The notes beneath the pieces were generated by a model that did not search any database, was not told where the DNA came from, and saw nothing but the letters and a program-made list of their open reading frames with translations. Shown one piece after another: positions 44,505-52,614 of a DNA stretch of 64,000 bases. The stretch spans positions 1 through 64,000 of the forward strand of contig JANYDK010000121.1 in the NCBI GenBank assembly GCA_025363655.1. Reading direction: 5' to 3'. Position numbers and translations under genes: made by a program. Origin of the DNA: Deltaproteobacteria bacterium (GTDB taxonomy: Bacteria; Myxococcota_A; Polyangia; Polyangiales; JADJMO01). How positions within the stretch are numbered: the stretch's first letter is position 1; every line of letters starts with the position of its first letter.

Positions 44505-45334
44505 GCTTCACGCGCACCGACCTCGACCACGCGGCGCCAACGTGCGCGCAAGGCGTTGGCGTCGTCGTCGATGAACGAGCCACCACGGACGACGCCTTTG
44601 CCAGCAGGCCCGCCATCGACGACCCATTCGGCGACGTTGCCGGCGACGTCGAGCACGCCGAAAGGCGTCGCTCCCCACGGACGCGCGCCGACGGTGTCCG
44701 GTCCCTTCGCGCCCTCGGCGCACGGACCGGAGACGAGGCCGTAGCTCGCGCGTAGACAAAACGCATCGGGATCGCCCCACGGATATCGCTTCTCGACGTC
44801 ACCGATGGCGACGCGCAACCACTCGGCATCGTGCGGTACGCGGCCACCCTCGAAGGTGCAGAACGTCTTCGCTTCGTCGAGCGTGACGCCGTGCGCCGCC
44901 TGTCCGGGATCTCCACCGGCGATCGGTGTCACCGGCGTGCACTTGCCCGCGTCGACGCATCGTCGATAGCGAGCCCACGTCACCTCCGTGCGGTCGATGG
45001 CGAAGGAATCGGTCTGCGCGAGCTCACCGACGCTTCCCACTTGCGTGTCCGGCGGCTTCCATCCGGAGGTGCCGCGCGGCAGACGGACGTGGCCTTCGCG
45101 CGCGAGGCAGGCCTCGTTGCGGGCCTCGAGACCTTCGGAGCAGCGCGTCGGAGTTCCGTCGCAGGCGCCCGCGCGCAGGCGTTGGCCCTCGCCACAGCAG
45201 CGAGCGCCGAGGGCGACCAAGCCTGGCGGACAGCGGGGTGGGGACGGCGACGTCGAGACCGCGACCCAAGCGATGGCAATTCCCCCGAGAACGAGGGCGC
45301 CACGGCCCGTCCAGGAGATCGAGCTCGTCCGCAC
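44474..45334 (-). CDS. membrane-anchored FGE/SUMF1-fold protein, probably non-catalytic
   Basis: From GTG 45334 the product is 286 residues: a transmembrane helix near the N-terminus (ALVLGGIAIAWVAVS), a Cys-rich linker (RCPPGLVALGARCCGEG, CDGTPTRCSEG, EAC), and a formylglycine-generating-enzyme-sulfatase domain (about 105-286: IDRTEVTWARYRRCVD, GVLDVAGNVAEWV, GVVRGGSF, WIGFRCAYD). The two cysteines expected near the C-terminal end of active FGEs are not seen, so it is likely a binding or structural variant. Another in-frame start at 45508 (GTG) would add 58 Arg-rich residues; AAGGA precedes 45334. The ferredoxin gene overlaps its end. Confidence 0.75.
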   Translation of the reverse strand: MRTSSISWTGRGALVLGGIAIAWVAVSTSPSPPRCPPGLVALGARCCGEGQRLRAGACDGTPTRCSEGLEARNEACLAREGHVRLPRGTSGWKPPDTQVGSVGELAQTDSFAIDRTEVTWARYRRCVDAGKCTPVTPIAGGDPGQAAHGVTLDEAKTFCTFEGGRVPHDAEWLRVAIGDVEKRYPWGDPDAFCLRASYGLVSGPCAEGAKGPDTVGARPWGATPFGVLDVAGNVAEWVVDGGPAGKGVVRGGSFIDDDANALRARWRRVVEVGAREAWIGFRCAYD

Positions 45335-45542
45335 CGGGTCCTTGCTATCGCCGTCCTTGCTCCCCGCCAAGCGGCCTCCGCCTGGGACCTCGTCGCGGCG
45401 CCAGGAGCCCCGGAGCACCTCGCACCGTCTTCGGCGGGCGCGGCATCGTAGGGTCCGTGGGCGGCGCCCTCCGTACCGGTGCCCCTCGACACCCGGCGAG
45501 ACCTTCACGAAACTCCCGCGATTGCTACATTGTCAGGAAAGG

Positions 45543-45561
45543 GCCGCGTTTTTCTCGCGGC
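45543..45561 (+). other. hairpin in the trxA leader
   Basis: GCCGCG (45543-45548) and CGCGGC (45556-45561) can pair around a seven-base, T-rich loop. It ends 17 bases before the trxA start codon and just before the AGGAG ribosome-binding site. It might stabilise the mRNA or affect translation. It has no T tract after it, so it is not a terminator for a gene transcribed rightward. Confidence 0.45.
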
Positions 45562-45578
45562 ATGAGTAGGAGCGAACC

Positions 45579-45914
45579 ATGGCTGGCAAGAACGTCGTCG
45601 TCATCAACGACCTCAATTTCGAAACCGAAGTGCTCAAGAGCGACAAGCCCGTCTTGATCGACTTCACCGCCACCTGGTGCGGGCCCTGCAAGCAGATTTC
45701 ACCGATGATCGACGAGCTCGCCGACGAGACGGCCGGCACCTTCAAGATCGCCAAGCTCGACATCGACGACGCGCCCGCCACCGCCGCCAAGCTCGGCATC
45801 CGTGGCGTTCCGACCCTCGTCGCCTTCAAGGACGGCAAGGAAATCAACCGTCACGTCGGCGCGAACACGAACAAGGCGAAGCTCCGCGCGATGCTCGGAC
45901 CGGGCGCCAACTAG
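45579..45914 (+). CDS. trxA: thioredoxin
   Basis: The 111-residue product has the active-site WCGPC (Cys34, Cys37), the cis-Pro loop GVPTLVAF and the classical length. It is the general cytoplasmic disulfide reductase. The ATG follows AGGAGCG. The gene stands alone, divergent from the FGE-like gene, with a strong terminator 42 bases downstream. Confidence 0.96.
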   Translation: MAGKNVVVINDLNFETEVLKSDKPVLIDFTATWCGPCKQISPMIDELADETAGTFKIAKLDIDDAPATAAKLGIRGVPTLVAFKDGKEINRHVGANTNKAKLRAMLGPGAN

Positions 45915-45955
45915 TCTCGCGAGTCTCCGTCGCTCGTCTCGAGCGACACGCTTCA

Positions 45956-45998
45956 CCCGCCGGTCGAGCCAGCAAGGCTCCGCCGGCGGGCCATTTTT
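45956..45998 (+). terminator. rho-independent terminator of trxA
   Basis: CCCGCCGG (45956-45963) pairs with CCGGCGGG (45983-45990), and GAGCC (45966-45970) pairs with GGCTC (45976-45980) inside it, with a small mismatch between. The stem is followed by ATTTTT. It is the clearest intrinsic terminator in the window. Confidence 0.85.
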
Positions 45999-46016
45999 GT
46001 GCGAGTTTTATCGAGA

Positions 46017-46568
46017 CTAGACCGATTTCCAGGAGTTGGGATCGAGGTCGGGGAAGCTGACCTTGCACGAGCCTGGCTGGAGGCCCTCTTCTCGCGCCCG
46101 GCCGCTGACGTTGGTGCGGCCTTCGATTTTGCGGCCGTCGGCGGTCTCGATGACGTAGCGCTCGTCAGGGACCGCTTCTTTGTCGTCGTCGATGAGCTCG
46201 ATCTCGATCCACGTCGAGTCGTCTTCGCTCGGGCCGAGGACTTCGACCTCACGGTGCTGTTCGACGGCGGTGACGCCGCTGGTGCGGAAGCAAATCAGCC
46301 GACCGCGACGAATCGCCTCGGCGACGCGTGATTCGAGCTCGCGATTGCTCGCGAGGCTGACGTGGCCATCGAGCGCGCCGAGGATGCGAAGGAGCGTCTC
46401 GCGGTCGGAGCGGTCACGGGCCGGGTTGGTCGCCGGCAGCGACTCGACCATGAACGCAGCGTCTTCGGGCGGAACGACGGCGAGGCCCTTGTGGCGGCCT
46501 GCGTCGATTGCGCGCACGAGAACGAAGGTCTCGCCGTAGCTCCGAATTTGCCAGTACTGCGCGGCCAT
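46017..46568 (-). CDS. conserved protein with a T6SS-type C-terminal module
   Basis: The 183-residue product has an unknown N-terminal domain (about 1-110) and a C-terminal module (about 115-183) with TWIEIELIDDD, YVIETADGRKIEGRTN, GLQPGSCKVSFPDLD. This kind of module (ADGRxxxG and GxCxVxFPDLD) is frequent at the ends of VgrG or PAAR-associated proteins of type VI secretion systems, which is why I suggest the link; this is recall of pattern, not a search. No other T6SS gene is adjacent. GAGGTG precedes the ATG. Its neighbour on the other strand (46708) is unrelated by sequence. Confidence 0.6.
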   Translation of the reverse strand: MAAQYWQIRSYGETFVLVRAIDAGRHKGLAVVPPEDAAFMVESLPATNPARDRSDRETLLRILGALDGHVSLASNRELESRVAEAIRRGRLICFRTSGVTAVEQHREVEVLGPSEDDSTWIEIELIDDDKEAVPDERYVIETADGRKIEGRTNVSGRAREEGLQPGSCKVSFPDLDPNSWKSV

Positions 46569-46707
46569 TCACACCTCGGGGTTCGCGACCGTCTAGATTC
46601 TACGGCACCATCGCCCAATTCGTGGGTCGGAGACCTCGGTTCGGCGTTTCGACCGCTCCGCGTCCGTCCGGATTGGGCGCCCGCGCCGGAGGCAGTAGGA
46701 GCGTTTC

Positions 46708-47649
46708 ATGCTCGACGACGCTGCCCTGACCGCGCTCCTCGACCTCGGATTCGAGTTTGGCTGCCAGAAACGCATCTCCGATCTCATCGACGTCGGTCGG
46801 GTGCTGGAGGCGATCGATCTCGCCGCCACGCCCGAGCGGCTGTTGCGACTGCACCAGCGCGTCATCGCCCCGCAGCGCGATCGACTCCTCGCGCGGGCGA
46901 AGGCCAGCGACGTCGAGCTCGGCGCTTGGATCCCCGAGATGGCGGTGGAGCCGATCGCCGATCTGATCGGCGCGCCGGTGCCGTTGCCACCGAAGATGGT
47001 CGACGACATGGTCGCCTCCGAGCAGGTGCGCGACGAGGTGCGCGCGATGCTCAGCGACACGCTCTCCGGCTTCCTCAAGAAGGCTTTCGGTGGAGATTCG
47101 ACCGGTGGTGCAGCGTCGATCGGCTCGATGCTCGGTCGCGGCGCTCGCACGTTCGGCGCACTCGGAAAAGGGCTCCTCGGTGGGCTCGGCGACGAGCTGC
47201 AGAAGCAGTTGCAAGACAAGGTGCGTGACTTCGTCGACGGCTCGGTCTCGGCGTTGCAAGAGCGCATCGCGAAGAAGCTGAAGAGCGAAGAGACGGCGAA
47301 GGCGCTCGCCAAACGCCGTCGCGCGGGCTTCCTCAAGTTGCTGAAGAAGAAAGAGTCAGAGGCCGTGGCGCCCCTCGGTGGCGTGCCTTTTCCGGCCATC
47401 GACGCGCTCGTGCCGCTCCTTCTTCATCACAACCTCGGGCGTGCCGAGCTGCGCGCGGCGGTGAAGGACGAAATCGCCGCCGTGCTCGGTGAGCTCTCGA
47501 CGCAGACGATCGGCGACTGGCTCGAAGAGCTCGGCCTCCGTGCGCACGCCAAGTCGATGATGCACGCCGCGCTCGTGCCGATCGTTCGCGAGGTGGTGGC
47601 GACGGAGCCGTTCCTCGCTTGGTGGAAGGCACACGCGACCCATGGATGA
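46708..47649 (+). CDS. conserved hypothetical helical protein
   Basis: The 313-residue product is mostly helical, with an amphipathic Lys/Leu-rich middle (EELQKQLQDKVRDFVDG, ERIAKKLKSEETAKALAKRRR) and a Gly-rich stretch (SIGSMLGRGARTFGALGKGL). No signal peptide, and no transmembrane helix is clear. No family is recognised. AGGAGCG precedes the ATG at 46708. The next gene overlaps its stop by eight bases, so the two are a coupled pair. Confidence 0.7.
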   Translation: MLDDAALTALLDLGFEFGCQKRISDLIDVGRVLEAIDLAATPERLLRLHQRVIAPQRDRLLARAKASDVELGAWIPEMAVEPIADLIGAPVPLPPKMVDDMVASEQVRDEVRAMLSDTLSGFLKKAFGGDSTGGAASIGSMLGRGARTFGALGKGLLGGLGDELQKQLQDKVRDFVDGSVSALQERIAKKLKSEETAKALAKRRRAGFLKLLKKKESEAVAPLGGVPFPAIDALVPLLLHHNLGRAELRAAVKDEIAAVLGELSTQTIGDWLEELGLRAHAKSMMHAALVPIVREVVATEPFLAWWKAHATHG

Positions 47650-48208
47650 CCGAAAAAACATGCTCAGGCCTTCGTCTTCGCTGCGTGCGTTCGTGCTCTT
47701 CGCCGTCGTGCTCACCGTGCCGATCGTCGCCTGCTCGCGGAAGCTCAAGCTCGAGGACTGCAATCACCTGCTCGGTCGTGGCGTCGGGCTCGCGGCCTAC
47801 GCGGGGTCGGCGGAGGTGCCGGTCGACATCGATGCTCTGCGCGGGCGTGCGCGTGGAGCTCCCAAGCGCGCCATCGAGGACTTCGACAAAGTCTGCATCG
47901 GGGCCGAAGAAGACGGGCAAGTCGCGTGTTCGCGTCGCGCCAACAACATCGCCGAGTTCGCCGCCTGCGGGGGTCTGGTGACGAAGGCGCGTGACGCGGG
48001 CCTCATCGCAGCCCAGCTCGTCGCGCGCCGTCACACCAGCGACGAGTGCTCGAAGTACGCGGAGCACGGCGTGCACGCCGGCGTCGGCACCGTCGACGAT
48101 GCCGGCAAGCTCATGCGCGAGTGCGACGAGGTGATGGAGGAAGGCGTCTACGCGTGCCGACTCGCGGCCAAGGACGCGCCGACCTGGGAAGCGTGCATGG
48201 GCCTCTGA
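47642..48208 (+). CDS. Cys-containing lipoprotein
   Basis: The 188-residue product has a lipoprotein signal (LRAFVLFAVVLTVPIVAC, lipobox IVAC, then Ser-Arg-Lys). About eight further cysteines are spread over the mature part (EDCNHL, VCIGAE, VACSRRA, AACGGL, DECSKYA, RECDEV, YACRLA, EACMGL), suggesting multiple disulfides in a helical domain. The start overlaps the upstream gene by eight bases; an in-frame ATG at 47660 is also plausible. Function is unknown, but coupling suggests it acts with the upstream protein. Confidence 0.65.
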   Translation: MDDRKNMLRPSSSLRAFVLFAVVLTVPIVACSRKLKLEDCNHLLGRGVGLAAYAGSAEVPVDIDALRGRARGAPKRAIEDFDKVCIGAEEDGQVACSRRANNIAEFAACGGLVTKARDAGLIAAQLVARRHTSDECSKYAEHGVHAGVGTVDDAGKLMRECDEVMEEGVYACRLAAKDAPTWEACMGL

Positions 48209-48224
48209 GCTAGAGAGGCGGAGC

Positions 48225-49619
48225 TCAGGGGGCGAGGATCTTCCCCGGGTTCAAGATCCCCTTCGGATCGAGCGTCTGTTTCAGCGAACGGAGCACCGCG
48301 AGCTCGGCGGGCGTGCGCGAATAGCTCAAGAAATCGCGCTTGAGGAGGCCGATGCCGTGCTCGGCGGAGATGCTCCCTCCGTGCTTCTTCACGAGCGCGA
48401 ACATGTCGTGATCGGACGCCTTGGCATGTTTGAGGAAGTCGTCCTTCGACATCGCATCGGGCTTCATCACGTTGACGTGAAGGTTGCCGTCGCCGATGTG
48501 ACCGAAGTTGCAAATCTCGAAGCCAGGGTAGCGAGAGGAAAAGACGCTCTCGAGCTCGGCGCAGAAGGGCTCGAGCGCGGCGATGGGGAGCGAGATGTCG
48601 TTCTTGTGCGGCATGCCCGTCGCCGACAGGCTCTCGCTGATGCCTTCGCGCAACGTCCAGAGCTCGCGTGCCTGCGTCGCGTGCTGCGCGAGCACGCCGT
48701 CGAGCGCGAGGCCATCTTCGAAGACCTTGGTGGTCCACGATTCCAACGCTGATTCTTCGGCGTTTTCCACCTCGACGAGCACGTAGTGGCCCATCCGCGT
48801 GGCGAAAGGCTCTTTGATTTGACGATGTCGCGCGAGGCGCGCGAGGCAGCGATCGGTGAAGAACTCGTAGGCCATCAGCGTGAAGGGGCCGGTGCGTGCC
48901 TCACGGAAGAGGCGCAAGACGCCCGCGAGAGCGTCGACGGCGAAGAGCATGACGTCGAGCTTGCCGGGGAGCCGCGTGAGCTTGAGCGTCGCCTCGGTGA
49001 CGACGCCGAGCGTGCCCTCGCTCCCGATGAAGAGCTGACGCAAATCCATCCCGGTGTTGTTCTTTTCGAGCGCGCCGTTGAGCTCGAGGATCTCGCCGCT
49101 CGCGAGCACGACTTGAAGGCCGAGCACCCAGTGACGTGTGAGGCCGTAGCGGATGACCTTCACGCCGCCGGCGTTGGTGGCGATGTTTCCGCCGACGTGG
49201 CTCGAGCCTTTCGAAGCGAAATCGACGGGCCACGTGAGACCCGTCGGCGCGCAATGGTGGTGCACCGCCTCGGTGACCGCGCCGGCTTGGACGCGCACGG
49301 TCTGTCCGAGGAGGTCGACCGCGTCCATTCGGTTCATGCGTGAGAGCGAGAGGACGAGCTCACCGTTCGCCGCGACGGCGCCGCCCGCGAGCCCAGTGCG
49401 CCCACCGGAGGGGACGACGGCGACGCCCGCCTCGTTGCATGCGCGGAGGACGGCGGAGACCTCGTCGGTGGTCCGCGGGAGCACGGCGGCGCACGGGGCA
49501 GGCGCGAAGACCTTCGTCCAATCGCGCCCCAACTCGGATAGTTGGGAGGGATCGCGCGTCAGCGTGCCCTCGGGAAGCCGTGCGGAGAGAGCATCGAGGA
49601 AGCCGCTGGGAAGGCTCAT
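48225..49619 (-). CDS. FAD-linked oxidase (glycolate oxidase GlcD / D-2-hydroxy acid dehydrogenase family)
   Basis: The 464-residue product has the FAD-binding PCMH-type domain (about 45-225: VVPSGGRTGLAGG, SHVGGNIATNAGG) and the FAD-oxidase C-terminal domain (FGHIGDGNLH, SAEHGIGLLKRD). It oxidises a D-2-hydroxy acid, such as D-lactate, glycolate or D-2-hydroxyglutarate, to the 2-oxo acid. No GlcE or GlcF subunit gene is adjacent, so it is a single-subunit form. ATG 49619 is the natural start; the upstream open frame is a shadow. Confidence 0.88.
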   Translation of the reverse strand: MSLPSGFLDALSARLPEGTLTRDPSQLSELGRDWTKVFAPAPCAAVLPRTTDEVSAVLRACNEAGVAVVPSGGRTGLAGGAVAANGELVLSLSRMNRMDAVDLLGQTVRVQAGAVTEAVHHHCAPTGLTWPVDFASKGSSHVGGNIATNAGGVKVIRYGLTRHWVLGLQVVLASGEILELNGALEKNNTGMDLRQLFIGSEGTLGVVTEATLKLTRLPGKLDVMLFAVDALAGVLRLFREARTGPFTLMAYEFFTDRCLARLARHRQIKEPFATRMGHYVLVEVENAEESALESWTTKVFEDGLALDGVLAQHATQARELWTLREGISESLSATGMPHKNDISLPIAALEPFCAELESVFSSRYPGFEICNFGHIGDGNLHVNVMKPDAMSKDDFLKHAKASDHDMFALVKKHGGSISAEHGIGLLKRDFLSYSRTPAELAVLRSLKQTLDPKGILNPGKILAP

Positions 49620-49709
49620 CGTGTGCGACCTTCGTCTACGTCCAGCCGCGTCGCAACGGGCGCATAGGAAACGGGGCGCGGCTCGCGGTACCATGACCCT
49701 TGGAGGTCG

Positions 49710-50258
49710 ATGTTTCTCAAAGGTTCGGGGCTTCGGAGCTTGCTCGGGGCCATCGAAAAACTGCACGGACCCGGTGGGCTCGAGCGCGTGCTCGCGGCGG
49801 TGCCCGAAGACCTGCGCCCAGAGCTGGAGAAGCCGATCTTGCCCGTGAAGTGGTACCCGATCGGGTACACGACCGCGGTCCACGCCGCCGTGCGCGAGAC
49901 GCTCGGACACGGCGAATGGAACGAGAGCAAACGACTCGGTCACGAGGCCGCGCTCCAAGATTTCACCGGCGTTTATCGCGTGCTCCTTCGAAGCGTGCAC
50001 TACGACACCATCTGGGATCGCATCCAGGTCGCGTTCTCGCAGTACCACTCGCAGGGTCTCGCCGAATGGGTCGATCGGCAGCCGGGGTGCGCGACCGGCG
50101 TCGTCACCGGCGTCGTCGGATACAACCTCGGGCAGTGGCTCTCGATCGCGGGGCGCTGCGAACGCTTGCTCCTGATGTCGGGCGCGAAGTCGGCACAGGC
50201 GGACATCCTCGAGTCGACGGCGACCTCGGCGCGCATCGAGCTGCTGTATTTCGACTAG
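49710..50258 (+). CDS. DUF2378-like protein (myxobacterial paralogous family)
   Basis: The 182-residue product resembles the Myxococcus-restricted family DUF2378 (TIGR02265): an amino-terminal MFLKGSGLRSLLGAIEKLHG, a middle KWYPIGYTTAVHAAVRE, and a C-terminal VTGVVGYNLGQWLSIAGR followed by beta-strands. It looks soluble and globular, without signal or membrane segment. The family's function is not established. It lies 90 bases from the divergent oxidase gene and 12 bases before the oligopeptidase gene on the same strand. Confidence 0.6.
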   Translation: MFLKGSGLRSLLGAIEKLHGPGGLERVLAAVPEDLRPELEKPILPVKWYPIGYTTAVHAAVRETLGHGEWNESKRLGHEAALQDFTGVYRVLLRSVHYDTIWDRIQVAFSQYHSQGLAEWVDRQPGCATGVVTGVVGYNLGQWLSIAGRCERLLLMSGAKSAQADILESTATSARIELLYFD

Positions 50259-50270
50259 AATGCGCAGCCC

Positions 50271-52502
50271 ATGCGCAGGCTCGTCGCTTCGTTCGTCCTC
50301 GTCTCAGGCTCCCTCGCGTCGGTCGCGTTCACCTCGTGCGCGCCTGCGTACCAAGAGTCGGGCAACGTCACGCCACCCCCGACGGCGTCGGTGAGCACGA
50401 CTCCGAGCGCGTCGCAGAGCGCGATCGTCGACACGTCGCCGAAGCCGCCGGTGGCGAAGAAGATCCCGCACGCGACGACGATTCACGGCGTCACCTTGAA
50501 CGACGACTACTTCTGGATGCGGAACAAGGACTCGAAAGAGGTCCTCGATTACCTCGCAGAAGAGCGAGATTTCACGGCCAAAACGACTGAATCGCTGACG
50601 CCACTGCGCGACAAGCTTTATGCCGAGATGGTCGGGCGGCTGCAACAGACCGACGAGTCGCCGCCGGTGAAAGACGGTGCGTTCGTCTATTACACGCGCA
50701 CGCTCGAAGGAAAGCAGTACGCGATTCATTGTCGTAAGCCGGCGAAGCCGAAGAAGGGCGAGAAGCTCGAGGACGTGAAAGAGGAGATCCTCGTCGACCT
50801 CAACGAGCTGGCGCTGCAGAACAAGTTCGTCTCGCTGGGGACGAAGAGCTTCTCCGACGACGGCAACGTCTTCGCGTACACCCTCGACACCACCGGTTTT
50901 CGTCAGTTCACGCTCCACGTGAAGGACCAAAAGACGGGCAAGACGTACCCCGAGACCATCGAGCGGGTCGACGACGTCGAGCTCGCGGCCGACGGCAAGA
51001 TCCTCCTCTACGTCACCGAAGATGCGACGACGAAGCGGGCAAACAAGCTCTTTCGTCACGTCCTTGGCGAAGATCCGAAGAACGACGCGCTCGTCTACGA
51101 AGAGAAGGACGAGCGCTTCGATCTCTTCTTCTACAAGACGCGAAGCAAGGCCTGGTTCGTCGTCACCTCGGCCAGTCACACCACGACCGAGGTGCGCCTG
51201 GTGTCGACGAAAGATCCGAAGGCGGCTCCGAAGCTGGTGGCGCCGCGCGAGAACGATCACGAGTACTACCTCGATCACGCCGGCGATCTCTTCTACGTCC
51301 ACACCAACTCGGGCGGGCGCAACTTCCGGCTGATGACGGCGAAGACGTCCGATCCTTCACGCGACAAGTGGAAGGAGATCGTCGCCCATCGCGACGACGT
51401 GATGCTCGAAGGCGTCGAGGCATTCAAAGATCACCTGGTGCTCAAGGAGCGTCGTGACGGCCTTCCGCGCCTGCGCATCACCGACCTGCAAGGCAAGGGC
51501 GGTCACGAGGTCGAGCTCCCGGAGCCTGTTTTCACCGTCTCGTTCGATCGCAACCCGGAGTTCGACTCGCACCTCTTGCGCTTCCACTACCAGTCGTTCG
51601 TCACGCCCGACAGCGTCTTCGAGGACGACGTGAAGACGAAGGCACGCAAGGTGCTCAAGGTCACCAAGGTGCTCGGGTACGACGCGAAGGGGTACGCGAG
51701 CAAGCGCATCGACGTCCTCGCGCGCGACGGCAAGACCAAGGTGCCGGTGTCGCTCCTCTACAAGGCGGGCACGAGTCCCGACGGCAAGCACCCGCTCTTT
51801 CTCGTCGGTTACGGCTCGTACGGCTTCCCCTATCCCGATTCGTTCTCGAGTGAGCGGCTCTCGCTCGTCGATCGCGGCGTCGTCTTCGCGCTCGCCCACG
51901 TTCGTGGCGGCGGCGAGCTCGGAAAGAAGTGGCACGACGACGGGCGCATGCTCACCAAGGCGCACACCTTCACCGATTTCATCGACGTCGCCGAAGCGCT
52001 CGTGACGCAAGGTTGGGCGGCCCGCGACAAGATCGCCGCCAATGGCAAGAGCGCGGGCGGCTTGCTCATGGGCGCCATCGTCAACCTTCGCCCCGATCTC
52101 TTCCGCGTCGTCATCGCCGACGTCCCCTTCGTCGACGTCATCAACACGATGCTCGACGAGACGCTGCCGCTCACCGTCGGCGAGTTCGAAGAGTGGGGAA
52201 ACCCCAAGAAAAAAGCGGAATACGACGTGATGATGTCCTACAGCCCGTACGACAACGTCGCCGCCAAGCCCTATCCGACGATGCTGGTGAAGACCTCGTA
52301 CAACGACAGCCAGGTCATGTACTGGGAGCCGACCAAGTGGGTCGCCAAGCTGCGCGCGATGAAGACCGACAAGAACCCGCTCGTCCTCCAGATCAACATG
52401 GACCCGGCGGGTCACGGTGGGCTCTCTGGTCGATACGATCACTTGAAGGAAGTCGCCTTCGACGAGTCGTTCGCCCTTCACGCGCTCGGCATCGACGAGT
52501 GA
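50271..52502 (+). CDS. prolyl oligopeptidase family (oligopeptidase B-like), exported
   Basis: The 743-residue product is an S9A peptidase with an N-terminal signal peptide ending near Cys (FTSC, a weak lipobox), a beta-propeller domain (about 70-430) and an alpha/beta-hydrolase domain. The catalytic triad is Ser594 (GKSAGG), Asp679 (YNDSQV) and His715 (AGHGGLSG). The sequence TSYNDSQV and the spacing match oligopeptidase B rather than prolyl endopeptidase, so cleavage after basic residues is probable. Export distinguishes it from cytoplasmic PtrB, fitting a role in digesting peptides outside the cytoplasm. The start is near the end of the previous gene. Confidence 0.9.
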   Translation: MRRLVASFVLVSGSLASVAFTSCAPAYQESGNVTPPPTASVSTTPSASQSAIVDTSPKPPVAKKIPHATTIHGVTLNDDYFWMRNKDSKEVLDYLAEERDFTAKTTESLTPLRDKLYAEMVGRLQQTDESPPVKDGAFVYYTRTLEGKQYAIHCRKPAKPKKGEKLEDVKEEILVDLNELALQNKFVSLGTKSFSDDGNVFAYTLDTTGFRQFTLHVKDQKTGKTYPETIERVDDVELAADGKILLYVTEDATTKRANKLFRHVLGEDPKNDALVYEEKDERFDLFFYKTRSKAWFVVTSASHTTTEVRLVSTKDPKAAPKLVAPRENDHEYYLDHAGDLFYVHTNSGGRNFRLMTAKTSDPSRDKWKEIVAHRDDVMLEGVEAFKDHLVLKERRDGLPRLRITDLQGKGGHEVELPEPVFTVSFDRNPEFDSHLLRFHYQSFVTPDSVFEDDVKTKARKVLKVTKVLGYDAKGYASKRIDVLARDGKTKVPVSLLYKAGTSPDGKHPLFLVGYGSYGFPYPDSFSSERLSLVDRGVVFALAHVRGGGELGKKWHDDGRMLTKAHTFTDFIDVAEALVTQGWAARDKIAANGKSAGGLLMGAIVNLRPDLFRVVIADVPFVDVINTMLDETLPLTVGEFEEWGNPKKKAEYDVMMSYSPYDNVAAKPYPTMLVKTSYNDSQVMYWEPTKWVAKLRAMKTDKNPLVLQINMDPAGHGGLSGRYDHLKEVAFDESFALHALGIDE

Positions 52503-52570
52503 CCCGATCGCGTCACGAAACACGGTCATTTCCGCCACCTTGACGCGATGCGCTATTTGCGTCAGGCTTC

Positions 52571-52588
52571 ACTGAATCGCGATTCAGT
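52571..52588. promoter_or_regulatory. 18-bp perfect palindrome upstream of fadI (probable operator)
   Basis: ACTGAATCGCGATTCAGT reads identically on both strands and ends 26 bases before the fadI start codon. Palindromes of this length and shape are used by TetR-family regulators of fatty-acid genes such as PsrA or DesT; the sequence is not identical to any consensus I can recall with certainty. No regulator gene is adjacent, so the binding protein is inferred from context. Confidence 0.65.
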
Positions 52589-52614
52589 TTTCTTCGCGAC
52601 GACGGAGGTCTCTC

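Noticed and set aside
45335-45508. 58-residue N-terminal extension of the FGE-like protein
   Set aside because: The added residues are Arg-rich and unlike a targeting sequence; a GTG preceded by AAGGA at 45334 places the membrane helix at the N-terminus. It is not excluded.
48225-50048. Longer start for the GlcD-type oxidase, at 50048
   Set aside because: The extension is antisense to the DUF2378-like gene, and the protein starts naturally at ATG 49619 with the expected N-terminus.
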